A stretch of 5,013 nt of DNA, taken from contig SSGN01000236.1 in the NCBI GenBank assembly GCA_008016945.1, positions 1-5,013 on the forward strand, written 5' to 3'. Below are positions 1-5,013 of this stretch, piece after piece. The notes beneath the pieces were generated by a model. The model worked only from the letters and a program-made list of their open reading frames with translations. It did not search any database and had not been told where the DNA came from. Every line of letters begins with the position of its first letter. Position 1 is the first letter of the stretch. The translations under genes were made by a program, and so were the position numbers. The DNA is from Flavobacteriales bacterium. Lineage in GTDB: Bacteria > Bacteroidota > Bacteroidia > Flavobacteriales > PHOS-HE28.

Positions 1-1
1 G

Positions 2-1477
2 AACATCTTCGAGCTCGACGCCGCCAGCAACAACAGTGTTGAGGACATCCGCAACCTGATCCTGCAGGTGAGCATCGCTCCGCAAGTGGGCACCAAGAAG
101 GTGTACATCATCGACGAGGTGCACATGCTCAGTTCGGCGGCGTTCAACGCGTTCCTGAAAACGCTGGAAGAGCCTCCCTCCTACGCCATCTTCATCTTGG
201 CCACCACGGAGAAGCACAAGATCCTGCCCACCATCCTGAGCCGCTGTCAGGTGTTCGATTTCCGGCGGATCATGATCTCGGACATCAGCAGGCACCTGGC
301 GGGGATCGCGCAGAAAGAAGGGATCGAAGCAGAGGCGCAGGCCCTGCATGTGATCGCCCAGAAGGCCGATGGCGGCTTGCGCGATGCGCTGTCCATCTTC
401 GATCAGCTCGTGAGTTTCAGCGGCGAGCGGCTCACCTACCAGGATGTGGTGAAGAACCTGAACGTGCTGGACCACGAGCACTACTTCCGGATCACGGACA
501 GTGTGATCCGCGGCGACATCCCGGCCGTGCTGGTGGAGTACAACACCATCCTGCAACAGGGCTTCGATGGGCACCTGTTCGTGGCGGGTCTGGCACGCCA
601 CTTCCGGGACCTGCTCGTGAGCCAGGACCCGCGCACCCTGCCTTTGCTGGAAGTGAGCGAAGACCTCACCGCCCGCTATGGCGACCAGGCCCAGCGCGTG
701 GACCGGGAGACCCTCGTCCATGGGCTGGACCGATTGGCGCAGTGCGACAGCCAGTACAAAGCGAGCAAGGAGCCGCGGCTGCTCGTGGAGCTGGCCTTGA
801 TGCAGTTGTGCCGCCCCCACACCACGGGGGATCCATCGGCTCAAAAAAAAAGTCCTGACGTGACCGTTCCGGCCGCTGTGGGGGTCCGGACCACGGCGAC
901 CACGCCCCCCCAGGCACCCGTCGGGGCAGCACCGGCCCAACAGGCCGCACCAGCTCCCCTCCCCACAGGCACGGCCCCCACGAGCTACATGCCGAAACGT
1001 CGGCTGGCGGGCCAGGTGAGCATCAAGGGCACCATGGCCGAGGCCGCCGTGGAAGCCGCGCCACCAGCACCCATGGAATTGGATAGCGGCACCGCCATGC
1101 CCGCCTCCAGCAAGGAGGTGAATCCCGCGTTGTTGCAGAAGGTATGGCGCGACTACGCGTTGAAGCAGAAGCAGAGCGGACGCGACAGTTTGCACTCCAC
1201 CTTGATGGCGCGCGAGCCATCCGTGAGCGGCCCCGGGCGGATCTCCTTCCCGATCGTGAACGCCGTACAAGGCAACTACATGCGGCAGGAAAAGCCGGAA
1301 CTGCTCGGCTACCTGCGGCGCGAGATCGGCGACCCCGGCTTGGAGCTGGACGTGATCACCGAGGAACCCAGTGTGGCACAACGGCCGGTTACGCCGATGG
1401 CGAAATTCAAGGTGCTGGCGGAGAAGAACCCGGCGCTGTTGAAGCTGCGCGAGGAGTTGGACCTGGACCTGGGGTGA
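2..1477 (+). CDS. dnaX: DNA polymerase III subunit tau/gamma (DnaX), 5'-truncated by the window edge
   Basis: DnaX is the AAA+ ATPase of the clamp loader, which opens and loads the sliding clamp; its long form (tau) also tethers polymerase and helicase. The reading frame is open from base 2, so the true start, the P-loop and the zinc-binding cysteines (roughly 90 residues by comparison with the family) lie outside the window. Visible motifs are LDAASNNSV with EDIRNL just after it (bases 14-58), Walker B DEVH (113-124), the sensor-1 region ATTEKHKILP, the SRC arginine-finger motif (239-247) and sensor 2 GGLRDALS (371-394). The collar domain III ends near 820. A Pro/Ala-rich linker (about 840-1110) follows, then a compact C-terminal domain (about 1115-1474) that in tau would contact the polymerase; that role is inferred from the family. 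An A9 run with both other frames closed lies at the domain III/linker boundary and may yield a short gamma-like form. The gene ends with TGA inside a hairpin. Identity is very secure. Confidence 0.97.
   Translation, partial: NIFELDAASNNSVEDIRNLILQVSIAPQVGTKKVYIIDEVHMLSSAAFNAFLKTLEEPPSYAIFILATTEKHKILPTILSRCQVFDFRRIMISDISRHLAGIAQKEGIEAEAQALHVIAQKADGGLRDALSIFDQLVSFSGERLTYQDVVKNLNVLDHEHYFRITDSVIRGDIPAVLVEYNTILQQGFDGHLFVAGLARHFRDLLVSQDPRTLPLLEVSEDLTARYGDQAQRVDRETLVHGLDRLAQCDSQYKASKEPRLLVELALMQLCRPHTTGDPSAQKKSPDVTVPAAVGVRTTATTPPQAPVGAAPAQQAAPAPLPTGTAPTSYMPKRRLAGQVSIKGTMAEAAVEAAPPAPMELDSGTAMPASSKEVNPALLQKVWRDYALKQKQSGRDSLHSTLMAREPSVSGPGRISFPIVNAVQGNYMRQEKPELLGYLRREIGDPGLELDVITEEPSVAQRPVTPMAKFKVLAEKNPALLKLREELDLDLG
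842..863 (+). promoter_or_regulatory. Candidate programmed slippage/frameshift site in dnaX (A9 run plus two TGA stops)
   Basis: Nine consecutive A residues occupy 843-851, read in the zero frame as CAA AAA AAA AGT (Gln-Lys-Lys-Ser). This includes a classic A_AAA_AAA heptamer (844-850). If one A is added to the transcript, or the ribosome slips -1, the frame reads Lys-Lys-Lys-Ser and stops at TGA 856-858. If one A is lost, or the ribosome slips +1, it reads Lys-Lys-Val-Leu-Thr and stops at TGA 861-863. Either event would give a protein ending just after clamp-loader domain III, equivalent to gamma. Known precedents are Thermus thermophilus dnaX (A9 transcriptional slippage) and E. coli dnaX (A AAA AAG, -1 ribosomal frameshift). 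The run and the stops are seen directly; the function is inferred. Confidence 0.6.
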
Positions 1478-1526
1478 AGTGGTGAGGAGGTGAGGATGGC
1501 TGCGGCTTCCTCTTCTTCTTCACTTC
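1476..1526 (+). terminator. Long imperfect hairpin overlapping the dnaX stop codon; possible terminator or mRNA 3'-end structure
   Basis: The left arm 1476-1496 is purine-rich and pairs with the pyrimidine-rich right arm 1508-1526. Six pairs form the base (1476-1481 with 1521-1526), followed by a 2-base bulge (1482-1483). An upper stem of 13 positions has three G-U pairs and one T-T mismatch, and the loop has 11 bases (1497-1507). The right arm is rich in T but no clean T-tract follows, so this is not a textbook intrinsic terminator. It may still end or stabilise the dnaX message. Confidence 0.35.
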
Positions 1527-1572
1527 CTCTCAATCCAGAGTGGAACAGACCGATCCTTTATTGCGGCCTCCG

Positions 1573-1580
1573 TAGTTTTG
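1573..1580 (+). promoter_or_regulatory. Possible Bacteroidota -7 promoter element upstream of the MORN-repeat gene
   Basis: TAGTTTTG matches the Bacteroidota -7 consensus TAnnTTTG exactly and lies 35 bases before the ATG at 1616, which would leave a leader of about 30 bases. No convincing TTTG-type -33 element is visible at the expected distance (around 1549-1556), so support rests on one short motif that could occur by chance. Confidence 0.3.
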
Positions 1581-1615
1581 GTTGGCCGGTGAAGCGGACA
1601 TAGATCGTTCCGAGA

Positions 1616-2437
1616 ATGAAAATGGGGCTGTTCCTCCTCCTGACCTTCGCTTCGTCACCGTTGTGCGCGCAGCAAAGGGACACCACGGCGGTGAAGAATG
1701 GCGTGTATTGGATCCACAATACCGGAAAGGACGGGCGGCCGGTGGGTGAAGGCTTGGCGTACGACACCACCGGATTTTTGAGGGGGCGCGAAACCTATCG
1801 CCGTGGATATTCCCATGGAGAGTTGACCTGGTACGATAGGCACGGAAGAAGGACGTGGACCGTACCCTATTCAAAGGGCTACCGACACGGTACGGCGATG
1901 CAGTATGACAGCCTTGACCGCAAGATCCACTCGATCACGTTCCGCGATGGGGAAAGACATGGTCCCGAGATCTTCTACTACCCGAATGGTCGCGTACACT
2001 ATCGTGTGGAGTATCGTTACGGGCAAATACATGGCACGCTCAGGAGTTACCACACCAATGGCCTTATCGAGTGGACCGGCGGCTTCCGTGATGGTGAGAT
2101 GCACGGTGAGCGGATCTTGAGGGACTCGACCGGAGCGCTGTACGATGGTGAATACCTGACCACATTCCCCATGGGCATGGGTCGCTATCGTGTGACGTGT
2201 ATCCAAGGCCGCCCCCAAGGAGAATTGATCATGCAGCGCAACGACAGTACCGTGAGCTACACCGGATGGTATACCGACGGTCGTCCGGACGGGGAATTCC
2301 TCTATTTCGACCGGGAGGGGGAGGTCTATCGTAAGGCTCATTTCGAGAACGGAGTTTTCATCCGTGCCACACGCCGAGGCTTTGATGGGAGTCATACCCC
2401 TCAGCCATACGAACTACAGCTACCGGAAGAGCGGTAA
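1616..2437 (+). CDS. Exported MORN_2-repeat protein (of the family often named 'YwqK antitoxin')
   Basis: This 273-residue protein begins with a signal peptide: MKMG, a hydrophobic stretch LFLLLTFASS, and likely cleavage after Leu-Cys-Ala before Gln-Gln (residues 19-20). A good lipobox is lacking, so it is probably periplasmic or secreted rather than a lipoprotein. The body is built from MORN_2-like repeats with an aromatic residue, a Gly three residues on and a His-Gly pair at a fixed 24-residue step (from residues 61, 85, 109, 133 and 157). Three further degenerate units start near 195, 219 and 243. These repeats form extended beta-hairpin stacks; their ligand here is unknown. The family name 'antitoxin' comes from B. 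subtilis YwqK and is not supported here: the protein is exported and no toxin gene is adjacent. The ATG at 1616 is chosen because it starts the signal peptide and has A at -3; no Shine-Dalgarno sequence is seen. GC content is visibly lower than in neighbouring genes (32 of 60 bases at 1981-2040, against 39 of 60 at 3361-3420 in icd). Confidence 0.85.
   Translation: MKMGLFLLLTFASSPLCAQQRDTTAVKNGVYWIHNTGKDGRPVGEGLAYDTTGFLRGRETYRRGYSHGELTWYDRHGRRTWTVPYSKGYRHGTAMQYDSLDRKIHSITFRDGERHGPEIFYYPNGRVHYRVEYRYGQIHGTLRSYHTNGLIEWTGGFRDGEMHGERILRDSTGALYDGEYLTTFPMGMGRYRVTCIQGRPQGELIMQRNDSTVSYTGWYTDGRPDGEFLYFDREGEVYRKAHFENGVFIRATRRGFDGSHTPQPYELQLPEER
1796..2359 (+). repeat. Tandem 72-bp-period MORN_2 coding repeats
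   Basis: Five consecutive 24-codon units begin at 1796, 1868, 1940, 2012 and 2084. They share an aromatic residue at position 1, Gly at 4 and His-Gly at 7-8 (for example YRRGYSHG, YSKGYRHG, FRDGERHG, YRYGQIHG, FRDGEMHG). After a 14-residue insertion the same spacing resumes at 2198, 2270 and 2342, with Gln-Gly and Asp-Gly replacing His-Gly in the first two; the last unit is only a fragment (FENGVF). The repetition is evident in protein; the DNA copies have diverged, so this is an old, selected protein repeat rather than a recent DNA expansion. Confidence 0.8.
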
Positions 2438-2512
2438 ATTCGCGACCTCGGAGCGGCGGGCCACAGACAGAGGCGCTCGCATAACCCACAACTGACAACG
2501 ACCCTGCGAACA

Positions 2513-3733
2513 ATGTCGAAGATCAAGGTAGCAAAGCCCGTCGTGGAACTGGACGGCGATGAAATGACCCGCATCATCTGGAAATGGATCAAGGACCAGC
2601 TCATCCTGCCGTACGTGGATGTCCCCATCGAGTACTACGACCTGGGCATCGAGAGCCGCGACAAGACCGATGACAAGATCACGGTGGAAAGCGCCAAGGC
2701 GATCCTGAAGCACAACGTGGGCATCAAGTGCGCCACGATCACCCCGGACGAGGCGCGCGTGCAGGAGTTCGGCCTGAAACAGATGTGGAAGAGCCCCAAC
2801 GGCACGATCCGGAACATCCTCAATGGAACGGTGTTCCGCGAGCCCATCGTGATCAGCAACATCCCGCGCCTGGTGCCGGGTTGGACGCAACCGATCGTGA
2901 TCGGCCGTCACGCCTTCGGCGACCAGTACCGCGCGAGCGATGCGGTGATCAAAGGCAAAGGCAAGCTCACCATGACCTTCACGCCCGATGACGGTGGTGA
3001 AGTGCAGACCTGGAACGTGTACGACTTCGAGGGCAACGGTGTGGCCCTGAGCATGTACAACACGGACGAGAGCATCGAGGGCTTCGCGATGAGCTGCTTC
3101 AACCTGGCGCTCTCGAAGAAATGGCCGCTGTACCTGAGCACGAAGAACACCATCCTGAAGAAGTACGACGGCCGCTTCAAGGACATCTTCGAAGAGACCT
3201 ACCAGAAGCACTTCAAGGCTGCGTTCCAAGAGGCGGGCATCGTGTATGAGCACCGTTTGATCGACGACATGGTGGCCAGTGCCATGAAGTGGAGCGGCGG
3301 CTACGTGTGGGCCTGCAAGAACTACGACGGCGACGTGCAGAGCGACACCGTGGCACAGGGCTTCGGCTCCCTGGGCCTGATGACCAGCGTGCTGATCACG
3401 CCCGACGGGAAGACGATGGAGGCCGAGGCCGCCCACGGCACGGTGACCCGGCACTACCGCATGCACCAACAGGGCAAACCCACGAGCACCAACCCCATCG
3501 CCAGCATCTTCGCGTGGACGCGCGGCCTGGCCTTCCGCGGCAAGCTGGACGGCAACCAAGCGCTGATCGACTTCTGCACGAAGCTGGAGCAGGTGTGCAT
3601 CCGTACGGTGGAAAGCGGCAAGATGACCAAGGACCTCGCGGTGTGCATCCACGGCGACAAGGTGACGGCCGACAAGTACCTCACCACGGAGCTGTTCATG
3701 GCGGCGTTGCGGGAGGAGTTGGAACGCGCCTGA
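2513..3733 (+). CDS. icd: NADP-dependent isocitrate dehydrogenase, eukaryote-type (IDH1/IDH2-like)
   Basis: This cytosolic TCA-cycle enzyme oxidises isocitrate to 2-oxoglutarate and CO2 while reducing NADP+. At 406 residues it is full length for the homodimeric eukaryote-like subfamily and aligns by eye with human IDH1 almost without gaps. Substrate residues are in place: Thr77, Ser94, Asn96, Arg100 and Arg109 (in [17 protein letters not shown]), Arg132 and Tyr139. Lys211 and metal ligands Asp251, Asp274 and Asp278 match human Lys212, Asp252, Asp275 and Asp279. The NADP-binding segment GTVTRH (309-314) and Asn327 are intact and indicate NADP rather than NAD specificity. The ATG at 2513 gives the expected N-terminus [20 protein letters not shown]; it has A at -3 and no Shine-Dalgarno sequence, as is usual in Bacteroidota. 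The gene is followed 19 bases later by a strong intrinsic terminator and so ends its transcript. No frameshift or missing residue was found. Confidence 0.97.
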   Translation: MSKIKVAKPVVELDGDEMTRIIWKWIKDQLILPYVDVPIEYYDLGIESRDKTDDKITVESAKAILKHNVGIKCATITPDEARVQEFGLKQMWKSPNGTIRNILNGTVFREPIVISNIPRLVPGWTQPIVIGRHAFGDQYRASDAVIKGKGKLTMTFTPDDGGEVQTWNVYDFEGNGVALSMYNTDESIEGFAMSCFNLALSKKWPLYLSTKNTILKKYDGRFKDIFEETYQKHFKAAFQEAGIVYEHRLIDDMVASAMKWSGGYVWACKNYDGDVQSDTVAQGFGSLGLMTSVLITPDGKTMEAEAAHGTVTRHYRMHQQGKPTSTNPIASIFAWTRGLAFRGKLDGNQALIDFCTKLEQVCIRTVESGKMTKDLAVCIHGDKVTADKYLTTELFMAALREELERA

Positions 3734-3752
3734 ACCTTGGGTCGGGCATGAA

Positions 3753-3783
3753 CGGACGGGCCTTTCAAGGCCCGTTCGCTTTT
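3753..3783 (+). terminator. Rho-independent terminator after icd
   Basis: An eight-pair perfect stem ACGGGCCT/AGGCCCGT (3756-3763 with 3768-3775) closes a TTCA tetraloop. Three more pairs at the base (3753-3755 with 3776-3778, one G-U) make 11 pairs. A short TTTT tract (3780-3783) follows. This is the clearest terminator in the window and separates icd from the downstream glycosyltransferase. Confidence 0.85.
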
Positions 3784-3798
3784 CCGCACCTTCGCGAC

Positions 3799-5013
3799 GT
3801 GGACCCCGCACGCACCCATCGCCTCGTGTTCTACACCGCGTTCGTGGTGTACCTCATCACGGCATGGAACAGCAGCGGCTACCACAGCGCCGACGAGCAC
3901 TTCCAGATCATCGCCTTCGCCCAATGGAAGCTCGGCGAACTGCACATCGAGCACCTGGCATGGGAATTCGAGGCGGGCATCCGATCCTCCTTTCAGCCGT
4001 GGGTGGCGGTGGCCGTGTTCAAGGCGGCGGCGGCCTTGGGGGTCCACGACCCGTTCACACGGGCCTTTCTGCTGCGTGCGCTCACCGCGTTGCTCGCCTT
4101 GGCGGCCATCCGCCGTTCCGTCAACGCCACCCTGGGCGGATACCACGGCGCAGCGCGCAGCGCCTACATCGTGCTGGCCTATGGGCTGTGGTTCATCCCC
4201 TTCCTGAGCGTTCGGTTCAGCAGCGAAGGCTGGTCGGCGATCCTGCTGCTCCATGCGATCACCACGGTGCACGCCGCACCGCGCACGCGGCATTGGGCCT
4301 TGTGGGCGGGGATCTTCGCCGGTCTGGCGATCCTGTGCAGGCCCCCCACGGGCGCCATCGTATCCTCGATCGTAGCCTGGTCGTTGTTGGTCCGGCGCGA
4401 TGCGTGGCGGAACGCATTGGTCCTATTGGGCACCACCGCGGCGGTGATCCTTTCGGGGGTGTTGATGGACAGCCTGTTCTATGGCCGTCCCACCCCATCG
4501 ATCCTCAACTACCTCGCGCTCGGGTTCCAGGGCGACCCGGCCATCCGCTTCGATGAGCTGCCCTGGTGGTACTACCCGCCGTGGATCGTGAAGTATGCGA
4601 TCCCACCCATCGGGGCGCTATTGCTGGCCGCATTCGCCCTCCTCCTGATCAAGCGGCCCACCCACCCGATCGTTTGGTGCGCGCTCCCGTACCTGCTGAT
4701 CCACAGCATGATCCCGCACAAGGAACTGCGTTTCCTGTACCCGCTGGCCCCGCTGATGCCGTGGATGTTGATGGAGGCCTGGCGGATCGCAGCCCCGTGG
4801 ATGGCACGCCTGCCGCTGGTGCTTCGCCAGAGCACCCTGGCACTGCTGATCCTCACCAATGCCCTCGGGTTGGCGGTGGTGGTGGCGAGCCCTGCCGGCG
4901 AAGGCCGTGTGCGGCTTGCTCGCCCCCTGTACCGGACCGCACAGCCCGGTGAAGCGATCGGCTACGCCGTGGAACCCGGGATCGCCTGGCGCATCACCTT
5001 GCCGGGTTTCTAC
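3799..5013 (+). CDS. Membrane glycosyltransferase of the Alg9/PIG-B (GT22, mannosyltransferase-like) type, 3'-truncated by the window edge
   Basis: The frame stays open from GTG 3799 to the last base (405 codons), and the stop lies outside. The product is a multi-pass GT-C-fold enzyme, with hydrophobic segments near residues 7-23, 67-82, 90-104, 123-138, 145-157, 166-180, 185-198, 206-227, 262-284, 290-305, 313-328 and 340-363. GT22 hallmarks are visible: acidic ADEHFQ (31-36) in the first external loop, where the catalytic Asp-Glu of PIG-B/Alg9 proteins lies; WEF then GIRSSFQP (55-67); RFSSEGW (139-145); and HKELRF (307-312). Such enzymes transfer a sugar, usually mannose, from a polyprenyl-phosphate donor on the outer face of the inner membrane. 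The acceptor here is unknown. The GTG gives a short Arg/His-containing cytoplasmic tail before the first membrane segment and falls just after the icd terminator. An in-frame ATG at 3748 would put that terminator inside the gene and add a non-hydrophobic 17-residue extension, so it is less likely. GTG codons at 3826 and 3844 are also possible. Confidence 0.85.
   Translation, partial: MDPARTHRLVFYTAFVVYLITAWNSSGYHSADEHFQIIAFAQWKLGELHIEHLAWEFEAGIRSSFQPWVAVAVFKAAAALGVHDPFTRAFLLRALTALLALAAIRRSVNATLGGYHGAARSAYIVLAYGLWFIPFLSVRFSSEGWSAILLLHAITTVHAAPRTRHWALWAGIFAGLAILCRPPTGAIVSSIVAWSLLVRRDAWRNALVLLGTTAAVILSGVLMDSLFYGRPTPSILNYLALGFQGDPAIRFDELPWWYYPPWIVKYAIPPIGALLLAAFALLLIKRPTHPIVWCALPYLLIHSMIPHKELRFLYPLAPLMPWMLMEAWRIAAPWMARLPLVLRQSTLALLILTNALGLAVVVASPAGEGRVRLARPLYRTAQPGEAIGYAVEPGIAWRITLPGFY

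Noticed and set aside
843..897. T9 run with nearby stem on the - strand as an intrinsic terminator
   Set aside because: Read on the - strand, the stem (897-872) ends about 20 bases before the T run, too far for an intrinsic terminator, and no - strand gene leads into it.
1144..1485. A 113-codon + frame within the 3' end of dnaX
   Set aside because: It is an out-of-frame shadow of the conserved DnaX C-terminal domain, with Arg/Ala-rich composition and no independent support.
1871..2395. A 174-codon - strand frame opposite the MORN-repeat gene
   Set aside because: It mirrors the repeated + strand codons, has no recognisable motifs, and the + strand gene has a signal peptide and regular protein repeats.
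2421..2436. Small hairpin TACCG/CGGTA at the end of the MORN-repeat gene as a terminator
   Set aside because: It has only five pairs, contains part of the stop codon and is not followed by a T-tract, so chance is a sufficient explanation.
2438..2512. Promoter for icd in the 75-base gap
   Set aside because: No TAnnTTTG-type -7 element or TTTG -33 element was found, and no sigma70-like pair is convincing. A promoter may exist but cannot be supported from the sequence.
2420..3811. A 463-codon open frame on the - strand covering the whole icd gene
   Set aside because: It lies antisense to a full-length, motif-complete icd. Its translation is low-complexity, rich in His, Val, Arg and Ala, with no recognisable domain. 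Long antisense frames are common opposite GC-rich genes with strong third-position bias.
3864..4556. A 230-codon + frame (and another at 4566-4952) overlapping the glycosyltransferase
   Set aside because: Both are in a different frame from the GT22-like protein, are rich in Arg, Pro and Gly, and lack motifs. The true frame is open to the window end and carries membrane segments and family motifs.

Overview
The window reads as ordinary chromosomal DNA from a member of the Bacteroidota, probably a GC-rich Flavobacteriales-like lineage. Supporting points are a DnaX of the Bacteroidota type, a eukaryote-type NADP isocitrate dehydrogenase, a secreted MORN-repeat protein of the family often labelled 'YwqK antitoxin', start codons with an A at -3 but no clear Shine-Dalgarno sequence for the two complete genes, and one candidate TAnnTTTG-type -7 promoter element. 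The lineage is an inference; no rRNA or other phylogenetic marker is present. There is no sign of a mobile element, CRISPR array, tRNA or rRNA.

Layout, all on the + strand: (1) bases 2-1477 hold the 3' part of dnaX, the clamp-loader subunit tau/gamma, with its first part lying off the left edge. (2) Bases 1478-1615 are a gap with a long imperfect hairpin at the dnaX stop and a possible promoter. (3) Bases 1616-2437 encode a 273-residue exported MORN_2-repeat protein with a strict 24-residue period. (4) A 75-base gap holds no recognisable signal. (5) Bases 2513-3733 encode an intact 406-residue NADP-dependent isocitrate dehydrogenase, closed by a good intrinsic terminator at 3753-3783. (6) Bases 3799-5013 hold the 5' part of a multi-pass membrane glycosyltransferase of the Alg9/PIG-B (GT22) type, running off the right edge.

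The genes do not form an obvious pathway. They are replication, surface or periplasmic, TCA cycle and glycan assembly genes that happen to be adjacent, and at least one terminator separates them.

The most notable signal is inside dnaX. A run of nine A residues (843-851) sits just after the clamp-loader core domain, and both alternative reading frames close with TGA within 12 bases of it. This is the arrangement expected for programmed production of a short, gamma-like DnaX by transcriptional slippage (as in Thermus thermophilus) or ribosomal frameshifting (as in Escherichia coli).
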